From assembly GCA_964445985.1 (NCBI GenBank), contig CAYUMU010000005.1, positions 62,001 to 126,000 on the forward strand: 64,000 bases of DNA, read 5' to 3'. Shown here one piece after another: positions 24,274-32,308 of the stretch. The notes beneath the pieces were generated by a model. It ran no database searches. It was not told the origin of the DNA and saw nothing but the letters and a program-made list of their open reading frames with translations. The translations under genes were made by a program, and so were the position numbers. Origin of the DNA: CAYUMU01 sp964445985 (GTDB lineage: Bacteria > Planctomycetota > Planctomycetia > Pirellulales > S012-138). Every line of letters begins with the position of its first letter. Within the stretch, counting starts at the first letter, position 1.

Positions 24274-26346
24274 CTACTTGATGGTCGACGTCGCTGGTTG
24301 CTTTTGCACGTAGAGCGGCAGGAAGCGGTAGTAGACTTCCAGGCAGAGCGTGGCCAGGGCCGTGGAATAGACGCGGCCGCCGTAGCCTCCCCAAATGCAG
24401 TCGGGATCCCAACTGCCCAGTTGTTCGTCGGAAGTCGATTGGCGGGTGAGCAAGACTTGCTGCAGCGATTGGTTCCAGTTTTCCCAGTACTTGCCTTGGA
24501 GCTGGTACGTGGAAAGCGTGGCGTAGTACCAGTAGTAGAGATTGATTTGCTCGCCGGGCAGTTCCTGAATGATGTAATCGCCGGCCTCGTTGCTGGCGGG
24601 GTTGTCGCGGGTCATGCCGAGCAGCTGGCGGCAGAAGAGGGCTTCGGCCGTCATCACCCGGTTGGGCAGTTCTCCGGCGCGGTAACTGGCCAGGCCGCCG
24701 TGCTTGCCGTGCCCTACGCTCTTGAGGAAGCGGACCATGCCGTTGCGCGCCTCGTTGGGGACTTCAATGCCGGCTAGCTCGGCGCTCTTGAGGGCCATGA
24801 GTTGCCAGCCGAGTTGGCTGGTGTCGCCGAAGGCGTCGCCCGGGCGATATCGCCAACCACCTTGCGTGCGATGCTGCGCCGCCAGCGTGTAGGCCACGGC
24901 CTTGCGAACGGGGGCTTCGAGCAGCGGGTCGCCGGTCATGCCGTAGGCTTCGGCCAGGGCAAAGGCGGCCATGCCGTGGCAGTACATGGCGGCATACATT
25001 TCGGCGTTGCCGCTGAGATTGCCGTCGGATCGTTGCGACCGAATGAGGAAGTCAATCGCGCCTTGCACCACGTGCCGATAGGGGCCTTGAGTATGGGTGT
25101 GACCATCGCCCAGGAAAGCCAGCAGGGCCAGGCCGGTAATGCCGGTATCGGCCTCGGCCCCCGCATTGTCGCGATTGTGGCCGGCGACGCTGCGTTCGTT
25201 GCCCGCGCCGTGTTGGCTGGCGTCCCAGCGGCCGTCTTCACTTTGATTGCTGGCCAACCACCGCAAAGCCTGACGCACGGCGGTTTGGGTGGCGGCGTTG
25301 CCGCCGCGGGTGGCGACCAGTTGCTCGCGATTGGGCTGCACGCGCAGGCGATAGATCTCGGGCACGTGGTGCGAGGTTACCTGGCGGGGCTGCAAATCGA
25401 CCGGGGGGGGCGGACCCAGCTCAGGGATTACACCGGCCACGTGCTCCATCGCCGCGGGGGTAGTCGCCGTGATGGGCGTAGCCGCCGTGCCTCGTTCAAT
25501 GGCCAGTTGGGGATCGCTTTGAAGCGTGGGAGACGACGGACGTTCAACGCCGGCCAGGGCTTCGACGGCCAACGGGTTGGCGACATCGGCAGGCATGGCC
25601 GGTTCGGTATTGAGTTGCTCAGGCAGGCTGACTTGCGACTCGGGCGTGAGCTGAGGGATTACGCCGGGATCGACGAGGGGTTTGGCCGGCTCGAGTTCCG
25701 GCGGAGCGGTGGCGGCGATACTGGGGTCGGGCGTGAGCCGGGGTTTCTCGGGGGCGTTGGCTTGAGGTTGAGGCGCCTCGGGCGCCGCTTGAGCCACGGG
25801 TCGCGGCGCGGTGAGCCGGGCGGCAGACATGGCCGACGACGTTGCCGGTTCGGCGGGCAATTCGGCCGTGGGAACTTCGGCGGGCGAGATGGCGGCCGAC
25901 GACTGATTCAGATTGGGGCCGGCATCGTTCTGGTTGGCTTCGGGAATCGCTCCCGCGGTCGCCGCCAAGGGAGGCGAAGCCACGGCGTCCACGGCGGCTC
26001 GTTCGAGCGGAACGGCAGCCGGAACCGGCATGGTTGCCGGCGCGGGGCGTTCCCAGTCGGCCGGCTCTCGCGTCAGAGGATCCAGTTCTTCGGCCTGGGG
26101 CGTATCTTCGGCAATGAGCACTTTGGTTTCGTCGGCGCGACCACGGCCCGCGGTCACAATCTTGACGGTCGCCGCATAGCTGAACAGCAGCAAGTGCGCA
26201 AGGACCGAAAGGGCGACGCACTTTCGCAGCGGACGCGAACGACCCCAGCGGGTGCGCATGAGCACCAGCAAGGTGATGGTCAACACGGCTAAGCCCGACC
26301 ACACCAACCAGAGTAAAAACTCGGTGGAGGAGAAGAAGCTTAGCAT
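24274..26346 (-). CDS. TonB-like N-terminus fused to squalene-cyclase-like toroid domain
   Basis: 690 residues. TM1 is at about 9-30; TM2 at about 42-60 reads KCVALSVLAHLLLFSYAA, containing Ser47-x3-His51, the spacing essential in TonB for coupling to ExbB/ExbD. Residues about 65-335 are a Pro/Ala/Glu-rich periplasm-spanning linker. Residues about 350-680 hold alpha/alpha-toroid repeats of the prenyltransferase/squalene-oxidase type: ALRWLASNQSEDGRWD, AIDFLIRSQRSDGNLSG, GGWRYRPGDAFGDTSQLGWQ. The DxDD acid motif of real cyclases is not present, so it is unlikely to make hopanoids. It follows exbD by 29 bases. The ATG at 26346 gives the clean membrane start. Inferred role: a proton-motive-force-powered protein reaching to the outer envelope. 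Confidence 0.75.
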   Translation of the reverse strand: MLSFFSSTEFLLWLVWSGLAVLTITLLVLMRTRWGRSRPLRKCVALSVLAHLLLFSYAATVKIVTAGRGRADETKVLIAEDTPQAEELDPLTREPADWERPAPATMPVPAAVPLERAAVDAVASPPLAATAGAIPEANQNDAGPNLNQSSAAISPAEVPTAELPAEPATSSAMSAARLTAPRPVAQAAPEAPQPQANAPEKPRLTPDPSIAATAPPELEPAKPLVDPGVIPQLTPESQVSLPEQLNTEPAMPADVANPLAVEALAGVERPSSPTLQSDPQLAIERGTAATPITATTPAAMEHVAGVIPELGPPPPVDLQPRQVTSHHVPEIYRLRVQPNREQLVATRGGNAATQTAVRQALRWLASNQSEDGRWDASQHGAGNERSVAGHNRDNAGAEADTGITGLALLAFLGDGHTHTQGPYRHVVQGAIDFLIRSQRSDGNLSGNAEMYAAMYCHGMAAFALAEAYGMTGDPLLEAPVRKAVAYTLAAQHRTQGGWRYRPGDAFGDTSQLGWQLMALKSAELAGIEVPNEARNGMVRFLKSVGHGKHGGLASYRAGELPNRVMTAEALFCRQLLGMTRDNPASNEAGDYIIQELPGEQINLYYWYYATLSTYQLQGKYWENWNQSLQQVLLTRQSTSDEQLGSWDPDCIWGGYGGRVYSTALATLCLEVYYRFLPLYVQKQPATSTIK

Positions 26347-26375
26347 GGAAGAAATTCGGCTCACCGCGGGGATGC

Positions 26376-26795
26376 CTAACGTGGGGTTTGGGCAAGTTTC
26401 ACGGAAATGGCTAGCTCGGAGATTCCCGCTTGTTTGCAAGCATTGAGAACCTCGGCCACGGGCTGGAATGCAGCACGGCTGTCGCCGCGCACGGTGACGC
26501 CCAATCCGGCGTATTGGCCGCGGGCGGCGCCCAACTGTTGTTCCAGTTGTTCCAGCGATACGAACTGGTCGTCGAGGGTGATGCGGCCATCGCGAAGCAC
26601 GTTGATCACGCGCTTTTCGGGGGCGGCGGTCAGGGCGCCGCGATCACTGACCTCGGGCACTTGCAGTTCGATTTGCTTGTCCATTTGCGAGAACGTGGTG
26701 CCGACCATGAAGAAAATGATCAGCAAAAACACGATATCGATCATGGGCGTGAGGTTGAGCGTCGGCAGTTCATCGGGTTGGGTCTTGAGCGGCAT
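26376..26795 (-). CDS. ExbD/TolR-family biopolymer transport protein
   Basis: 139 residues. A single N-terminal membrane helix LTPMIDIVFLLIIFFMVGTT carries Asp20, equivalent to the proton-path Asp25 of ExbD. The periplasmic domain follows (INVLRDGRITLDDQFVSLEQ, then VTVRGDSRAAFQPVAEVLNA). ExbD/TolR with ExbB/TolQ converts proton motive force into movement of a TonB- or TolA-like partner. It lies 48 bases downstream of exbB and 29 bases upstream of the TonB-like toroid gene, so its partner is very probably that protein rather than a classical TonB. Confidence 0.9.
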   Translation of the reverse strand: MPLKTQPDELPTLNLTPMIDIVFLLIIFFMVGTTFSQMDKQIELQVPEVSDRGALTAAPEKRVINVLRDGRITLDDQFVSLEQLEQQLGAARGQYAGLGVTVRGDSRAAFQPVAEVLNACKQAGISELAISVKLAQTPR

Positions 26796-26843
26796 TATGG
26801 ATGAACCCTAAAGTGGGAACGGCGATGGGAGCACGCGGATAGA

Positions 26844-27662
26844 CTAAGCGGCCGCCTTTTGATCGGAACGCCGGGCCTTGCGCTTCCTGAGATCGGCGGC
26901 GTCTTCCGAAACGAGTTGCACCACTTCCTGGCCCAGGGCGTCGATCTCCATGATGCGGCGATCGACGGTGCTGACGAAGTACAGGTAAATGATCAGGGCG
27001 GGAATGGCGACGAGCAGGCCGGCGGCGGTGGTTAGCAGGGCCTGGCTGATGCCGCCGGCCAGGAGCTCGGCCCTGCCCATGGCGCCGTCGTAGGCAATCA
27101 CGTTGAAGGCTTGGATCATGCCGACCACGGTTCCAAAGAGCCCCAGCAGGGGGCTCACGGTGGCCACGGTGTTGATCACGCGCAGATGCTTGCGGAGTCC
27201 GTTGGTCACGCGTTCGCCGGCATCGATAAACGCCTGTTCCACTTCGACGGCGGAGCGTCCCCATTTACGCACGGCCCCGGCAAATACCTGGGCGACGGCG
27301 CTGTCGTTTTCCTCGCAACGCTCGAGGGCTTCGTCGGCCGAGAGCGTGCCTTCGTTGAGCTGGTGCAGGAACCGTTTGACGAACGGTTTGGGAATGATGT
27401 GGCCTCGCCGCAGACTGATGGCGCGTTCGAAGGTGAACACCATGAGAATGAACGAGCACAGCAGGATGGGATACATGGGCAGCCCACCGCTGTGAATGAT
27501 CTCCAGCAGATTCTGATCTGGAATGGCGGTATCGGCGCCGGCCGTTGTGCGGGCCGAGGCGGGTCGGGGGCTGGGCTCGTCTTGCGCGAAGGCAGAGTGA
27601 ACGCCGGCAAACCAGGCGAGGGCGAACAGAGCGACAATGCGAACCCAACGTGGCGATTTCAT
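26844..27662 (-). CDS. ExbB/TolQ/MotA-family proton channel protein with cleavable signal peptide
   Basis: 272 residues. Signal peptide (KSPRWVRIVALFALAWFAG, ending near SAFAQ) and a Pro-rich periplasmic stretch precede TM1 (about 61-80, YPILLCSFILMVFTFERAI). TM2 (about 163-190, SPLLGLFGTVVGMIQAF) and TM3 (about 208-232, ALLTTAAGLLVAIPALIIYL) contain the conserved Thr residues of the proton channel and the GLLGTV-like motif. The extra N-terminal signal is typical of an ExbB subgroup seen in planctomycetes and proteobacteria. ATG at 27662 is supported by AGGA nine bases upstream. It forms a cluster with exbD, the TonB-like toroid and the TPR gene upstream. Confidence 0.9.
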   Translation of the reverse strand: MKSPRWVRIVALFALAWFAGVHSAFAQDEPSPRPASARTTAGADTAIPDQNLLEIIHSGGLPMYPILLCSFILMVFTFERAISLRRGHIIPKPFVKRFLHQLNEGTLSADEALERCEENDSAVAQVFAGAVRKWGRSAVEVEQAFIDAGERVTNGLRKHLRVINTVATVSPLLGLFGTVVGMIQAFNVIAYDGAMGRAELLAGGISQALLTTAAGLLVAIPALIIYLYFVSTVDRRIMEIDALGQEVVQLVSEDAADLRKRKARRSDQKAAA

Positions 27663-27752
27663 GAGCATGGATCCTACTTGCGCGGCAGCGCGATTCACGT
27701 GAGCGTATTCGGTTCGGCCAGATGCGGGGACCGCGGTTTGCTGGGACGTTTG

Positions 27753-30700
27753 CTAGTTGGTGCTCGCGGCGCGTTGTTTGGCGAGCGGCATGCGCTCTAG
27801 GGCATCGGCCGCGTGCGGAGAATCGGGATAGTCTTTGGCCAGGCGGGCGAACAGTTCGGCGGCCTGACCATATTGCCCTAGCCGTTCGTGGCATTTACCG
27901 GCCTGCAGCAGCGAGGCCGATTGCCAGAGCGGATGGGCATAGAGGATTTCCACCTTGAGATATTCGCGAATGGCGGTTTCGAACTCTTGCTGGTGAAAGT
28001 AGGTTTCGCCGATCATCCATTGGGCCATGGCGGCGGTTTCGGTCTTGTTGCCGGCTGAAGAGCGCGTGACGGCCAGATAAGCCACGCGGGCTTCCGCGAA
28101 CAGCGCCTTGGCTGCCAGGCAACGGCCCCGCAGGTAGTCGAACTCGTAGGCCAGTTGGAAATTGGGGAACTGGGCGGTGGCCGCTTCGACCAGCTCTTGG
28201 GCCTGTTTCCACTTTTTGAGCGCCGCCAGGCATTGAGCCTGACGTAACTGGCTCATGGCGGCGAGATGCGGATGGGCCGAGTGGAATTCGGCCGGCAATT
28301 GGGCGAATTGTTGTTGAGCCGGTTCCCACTGGTTTTGTTGATACATTGACTCGGCCAACCAGTACCCGGCCAGCGGGGCGAGCGAACTGCGAGGGTATTG
28401 CGTTACGAGTTGTTGCAAAGCCTGCCGCGCGGCGGGCCAATCCTTGGCGGCAATGCCCTGGCGAGCTACAAGGAACATGACATGCGGAGCGATGGCAACG
28501 GGCGGATTGGAGACCAGCAAGCGTTGCGCCTGGGCGGCGCTGGCAGCGTATTCGCCTCGTTCGAACAGGCTTTCCGCCCAGCGAAATAAGGCATCGTGCC
28601 AGTAGGAACTGCCGGGGTGCTGGTTGACGATGCGCTCGAACAACTGTTCGACCTGTTCGGTTTGCGCGGCCTGTTCGGCAGGGCTGGCCGGCTGGCCGTC
28701 GCGAAGCAGCCACGCCCATTGGTAGAGCAAGGCGTCGCGAAATGTCAGGTCGGCAAAATTTCGATCCAATTGAGCATACCGTTGAAGCGCGGCGGCGCGG
28801 TTGCCTTGACGCTCGGCGGTTTGGCCTGCTCCCCAGAGGGCGACCGCTTGTTGTTCGGAGTTGGCGGTGTACGTGCCGGCAATCACGCCTTGATACAGCG
28901 GCATGGCCTCGGCCAACTGTCCCTGGTCGGCCAGGTATCGCGCGCGGGCCAACGCCGCTTCGCCAGCCGCGGCGTGCCGCGGATGCTGCTGGAGCAGCGA
29001 CTGCCAGACTTCCGCCGCCTGGGCATGCTCATTGCGGGCGGTGAGACTGCGCGCCAACCCCGCGCGGGCCGAGCCACCTAGTTCATCGGGCGGATTGAGC
29101 GTGAGCAAGTATTGGTACAGCTCGCCGGAAAATTCCAGTTCGCCGCGGGCTTGCAAGGTTTGCCCCAATCGGCCGACGGCGACCGCCATTCGCTCGGCGG
29201 TGGCTTCTTGGTTCAGTTCGTCGTACACGGCTCGAGCGCGATCGATCAGGCCCAGCCTGGCAAAGGTTAGCGATAGCTCTTCCAAGCAGTAGGCCCGCCG
29301 CTCGCCCGAAGGGGGACGCTGGCGATAGTGTTCCAAGTGCGGCACGGCCTCGAGGTCGCGATACATGGCCAGCAGCGAGGTTGCGCAGGTCAGACGAACG
29401 TCGGCCAGGAGCGGTTCGTCGGCCACCGTCATGGCTTGCTCGGCAAGGATGAGCGATTCGTCATGCCGCCCCAGTCCTTGGTACGCCAGGGCTAGCAGGT
29501 AAAGATCTTCGATGCGCTGGCGGGTGTCGCTGGGTTGCAGGGCGGCGGTGTGGGTTACCAGTTGCAATTCGCTCCAAGGGGGAGTGCTGTCGCCAGCCGA
29601 GAGCGGTGCGCTCGGGTCGCCGGCAGCTGTTTCCGCGGGTGCTTGCGGTACATTGGGCGGCGCCGCATGCACCATGTCGAGAGAACGCCGCAACGGGGCG
29701 GAATGATTCACAAGCGGAATCAGCAAGACAATCGCGTCGGCATATTGACGCCGGGCCAACAGCGAGCGAACCCAAGCCCTGTCGGCTTGAATGCGCTGCC
29801 GGCCGACAGGCGCCTGGGTGGCGATTTGCTGGCCCAACCGATCGACGGCGGCGTGGTCTTGGGCCGCGGCCGCGGTGAGCATTTGGCCTAATCGCCCATC
29901 GGCGACCAGAGGGCTGGAGGGCCAATCGCGCACCACCTGATCGTAAAGGCGGGCTGCCACGGTGAGATCGCCCGCCATCCGCGCGGCGTCGGCCGCATGG
30001 AAGACCAGGGCAGCATGCAGCAGGCTATTGGCGGCATTTCCGGCCGCGGCCGCTGGCATGGCCTGGGTGAGCGTGGCTTGGGCGGCGGCCCAATGCGATT
30101 GTGCTTTTTGCGTGAGCCCCAGCCAGAGGGCGGCTTCGGCGCCGAGTTGGGCGTGCTTGAGCAGCGGGCGAAGGCGCTCTTCGGCCTGCTGCCAATGGCT
30201 TTGGCGGTAGCTGCAGCGGGCGATGGCCAGTTGCGCCCTGTCGGCCCAAGGGTCTTGAGGGAAGCGGCGAACCACCTGTTCCCAATGCGATTGGGCGGTA
30301 TCCCACTGGCCGCGGCGAAACTCGCCTTGCCCCAGGTGGTATTGCGCCTTGGCGGCCAGCGGACTGGCGCTTTTGGCGGCCACGGCCCGGTAATAGAGCT
30401 GGGCTTCGTCCCAGTGCTGCCGCGATTCGTGCGCTCGTGCCAGTCCGAACCGGCAGTCGTCTTCCAGCGGACCGGTGGGAAATTTCTGGAGCGCTTGCTG
30501 GTAGCTGGTCACGGCGGCGGCCACATTGCCAGCGGCAAGTTGCATTTCGGCCAGGTAGGGCCAGGCGTAAGCGCCGAGCGAATCGTCGGGGTGCGCTGCG
30601 AGGAATTGCCGCAGGTCGCCGGCCGCCTGGTCGTGATCACCCAGCAGGTAGCTGGCCTCGGCGACGCGGAAGCGTGCTTGCTGGGCGTGCGCTCCGGCGG

Positions 30701-30992
30701 GCTGCTGCTGGAGATAGCCGCGATAGTCCTCACGAGCTGTCTTGTAGCGGCGCGCTTGCATGCCGGACTCGGCGCGGAAAAATCTCGCTTCGCCGGCGCG
30801 GGGGTGATCGGCAAACGCCGTCAGGAATTGGTCGAATTCTTGCCAGGCAAATTCAAATCGGCCACGAGCGTAGTGCCCCGCGGCGACGGCGAATTGGTCT
30901 TCGGCTTCGTTGGCGGCGGCGGTCATGTTGCCGAGCAGCATGCACGCCACGATCCAGGCTCCGCACCTCTTGACTGGCGTTGCCTTGCTCAC
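27753..30992 (-). CDS. Large periplasmic tetratricopeptide-repeat protein
   Basis: 1,079 residues. The GTG at 30992 (GAGGTG upstream) gives a signal peptide (KRCGAWIVACMLLGNMTAAA). The rest is almost entirely TPR: typical units are AGHYARGRFEFAWQEFDQFL, AEASYLLGDHDQAAGDLRQF, AQYHLGQGEFRRGQWDTAQS and AGKCHERLGQYGQAAELFAR near the end. The pattern resembles YbgF/CpoB and BamD-type periplasmic scaffolds, but it is far longer. Located 90 bases upstream of exbB, it probably assembles the ExbB/ExbD/toroid machine or its outer-membrane or cell-wall partner, as CpoB does for Tol-Pal; this is inference. Confidence 0.85.
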   Translation of the reverse strand: MSKATPVKRCGAWIVACMLLGNMTAAANEAEDQFAVAAGHYARGRFEFAWQEFDQFLTAFADHPRAGEARFFRAESGMQARRYKTAREDYRGYLQQQPAGAHAQQARFRVAEASYLLGDHDQAAGDLRQFLAAHPDDSLGAYAWPYLAEMQLAAGNVAAAVTSYQQALQKFPTGPLEDDCRFGLARAHESRQHWDEAQLYYRAVAAKSASPLAAKAQYHLGQGEFRRGQWDTAQSHWEQVVRRFPQDPWADRAQLAIARCSYRQSHWQQAEERLRPLLKHAQLGAEAALWLGLTQKAQSHWAAAQATLTQAMPAAAAGNAANSLLHAALVFHAADAARMAGDLTVAARLYDQVVRDWPSSPLVADGRLGQMLTAAAAQDHAAVDRLGQQIATQAPVGRQRIQADRAWVRSLLARRQYADAIVLLIPLVNHSAPLRRSLDMVHAAPPNVPQAPAETAAGDPSAPLSAGDSTPPWSELQLVTHTAALQPSDTRQRIEDLYLLALAYQGLGRHDESLILAEQAMTVADEPLLADVRLTCATSLLAMYRDLEAVPHLEHYRQRPPSGERRAYCLEELSLTFARLGLIDRARAVYDELNQEATAERMAVAVGRLGQTLQARGELEFSGELYQYLLTLNPPDELGGSARAGLARSLTARNEHAQAAEVWQSLLQQHPRHAAAGEAALARARYLADQGQLAEAMPLYQGVIAGTYTANSEQQAVALWGAGQTAERQGNRAAALQRYAQLDRNFADLTFRDALLYQWAWLLRDGQPASPAEQAAQTEQVEQLFERIVNQHPGSSYWHDALFRWAESLFERGEYAASAAQAQRLLVSNPPVAIAPHVMFLVARQGIAAKDWPAARQALQQLVTQYPRSSLAPLAGYWLAESMYQQNQWEPAQQQFAQLPAEFHSAHPHLAAMSQLRQAQCLAALKKWKQAQELVEAATAQFPNFQLAYEFDYLRGRCLAAKALFAEARVAYLAVTRSSAGNKTETAAMAQWMIGETYFHQQEFETAIREYLKVEILYAHPLWQSASLLQAGKCHERLGQYGQAAELFARLAKDYPDSPHAADALERMPLAKQRAASTN

Positions 30993-31165
30993 GATGACAC
31001 CTCGATCGCGAAAAGTACGTGCCTGGCCCCGAGCGGCAAAAGGCATCGCCTGTTGTCGCTCGGGCGGGGCGGAATACTACCGACAGCGGGCACGCCGTGA
31101 CAAGGCGAGCTCGTTGCCGCTGGGCTGGACCTCGCCGGCTGTGCTTTCGCCGCTGGCAAGACCAA

Positions 31166-31200
31166 CGAATATGCCCCGGGGGGCAGCCGGGGCATATTCG
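31166..31200 (-). terminator. Perfect 14-bp hairpin, probable terminator of the lipoprotein gene
   Basis: CGAATATGCCCCGG (31166-31179) and its exact complement (31187-31200) enclose a 7-base loop, 80 bases after the lipoprotein stop and upstream of the TPR gene. On the minus strand it is followed by a TTGGTCTT stretch with few Ts, so intrinsic termination may be partial. Confidence 0.55.
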
Positions 31201-31279
31201 AGAAATGCGTGTTGGCTGCTGTCAGCTCCTGCCCCCCCCATGGGGAGGCCGGCGTTGATGCCGTGGCGTTGATGCCGCG

Positions 31280-31855
31280 TTATTGCAGTCCCACCGGGGG
31301 CGGATAGTTGCTGTCCACGCCACCGTTCACGTCGCCCACCATATGGAAGTGGTTGTGATCGATGTAGAGAACTTCGGCGGCGTCTTCATCCACGGTGGTA
31401 TAGGGAATGGGCCAGCCCACCCGGGTGACTTCGGTGTAGTACACGGTGCACTTGTAATGGCAGTGGTGCTGTTGTGCCCAGCCAATGAGTGGATAGAACC
31501 GCGGGGGATCGACGTAGTCGGCCACCGGCTCGACCGTCATCCGCACGTTGTTCCGCTGCACTTCGTGCAAGAATGGAAAGCCGCCTTGCACGGTGGGCAT
31601 GGCCCGCCAGATTTCGTCGGGCGAGGGCGGATCGAGCGCTCGCGGCGGACCACCCGAGGTGATGGGCCCCAGGATCGGCACGCGCGAGTAGCGTTCCTTG
31701 ATCCAGTAGGTATCTTCCAGTTCTTTTTGCCAGTAGGGACTCACCGGAGTGGGAATCCCCAACAGGCCCGACTGGAAGCCATAGTCGGTAATGCAGCCGG
31801 TGAAACACACGCTTGTCAAAAGCATGCCCACCATGAATCGCGATCTGACGGACAT
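31280..31855 (-). CDS. Planctomycete lipoprotein, unknown function
   Basis: 191 residues from the ATG at 31855, with GAGGGA upstream. The lipobox is in VGMLLTSVCFTGCITDYG, so it should be lipid-anchored. The body has many Trp, Tyr, Pro and His residues (SPYWQKELEDTYWIKERYSR, FYPLIGWAQQHHCHYKCTVY, YIDHNHFHMVGD) and a HHCHYKC cluster that could bind metal. I do not recognise a family with a known function. It lies between the TPR gene and the giant HEAT/PQQ gene, on the same strand, and could be part of the same envelope assembly. Confidence 0.65.
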   Translation of the reverse strand: MSVRSRFMVGMLLTSVCFTGCITDYGFQSGLLGIPTPVSPYWQKELEDTYWIKERYSRVPILGPITSGGPPRALDPPSPDEIWRAMPTVQGGFPFLHEVQRNNVRMTVEPVADYVDPPRFYPLIGWAQQHHCHYKCTVYYTEVTRVGWPIPYTTVDEDAAEVLYIDHNHFHMVGDVNGGVDSNYPPPVGLQ

Positions 31856-32308
31856 CACAAGTCCCTCAACGGAAGACAAATGTCAATCCAAGCTCCACCC
31901 GCTGGCGGAGTTGGCCCCCGAAATTGCACGCTCACCGTTGCTCAGACAGTGACTCCGCCGGCGAGGGGCGATCGAGTCTGTCTCGCAACTTGATTCCAGC
32001 GCGAACCGCCGTGGTGTACGAGAGTAATTCCCGTGACTCCTGGTGTTCGCTAAGAACTCTTATCGTGTGAAGCTGTGCCGAACTTGCGGCTTTTTCCAGT
32101 CGCGAGGGGGAAATGCGTTTTGCCACGGATCCCGATCGCCATTCTTGTGCCCATTATGCCGGAAAGCCGGACGGGATAGCGAACCGTGCTGGCAACGAAT
32201 GCATCAGCGGGGCGCGGGGCCGAACGGAGCCAGGGCCATGCGCGGCGGCAAGCCGAGATAGCACCGGACGGGTTGCCCTGCCGGGGGGAACGGGGGACCT
32301 GGCGTGAA
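31856..32308. other. Intergenic region upstream of lipoprotein gene
   Basis: About 450 bases. Presumably contains the lipoprotein promoter and the 3' end of the giant gene. Short open frames exist on both strands (for example 31932-32126 minus), but codon usage is unlike the neighbours and I do not call them. Confidence 0.35.

Noticed and set aside
24274..26346. Hopanoid or squalene cyclase activity for the toroid protein
   Set aside because: The DxDD catalytic motif is absent and the N-terminus is a TonB-like two-helix anchor with periplasmic linker.
31932..32126. 64-codon minus-strand open frame before the lipoprotein gene
   Set aside because: Rare codon usage relative to neighbours, weak ribosome-binding site and no recognised similarity; probably chance.
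32043..32261. Cysteine-rich plus-strand open frame with two CxxC pairs
   Set aside because: Spacing looks zinc-ribbon-like, but there is no ribosome-binding site and it overlaps other equally weak frames; chance.
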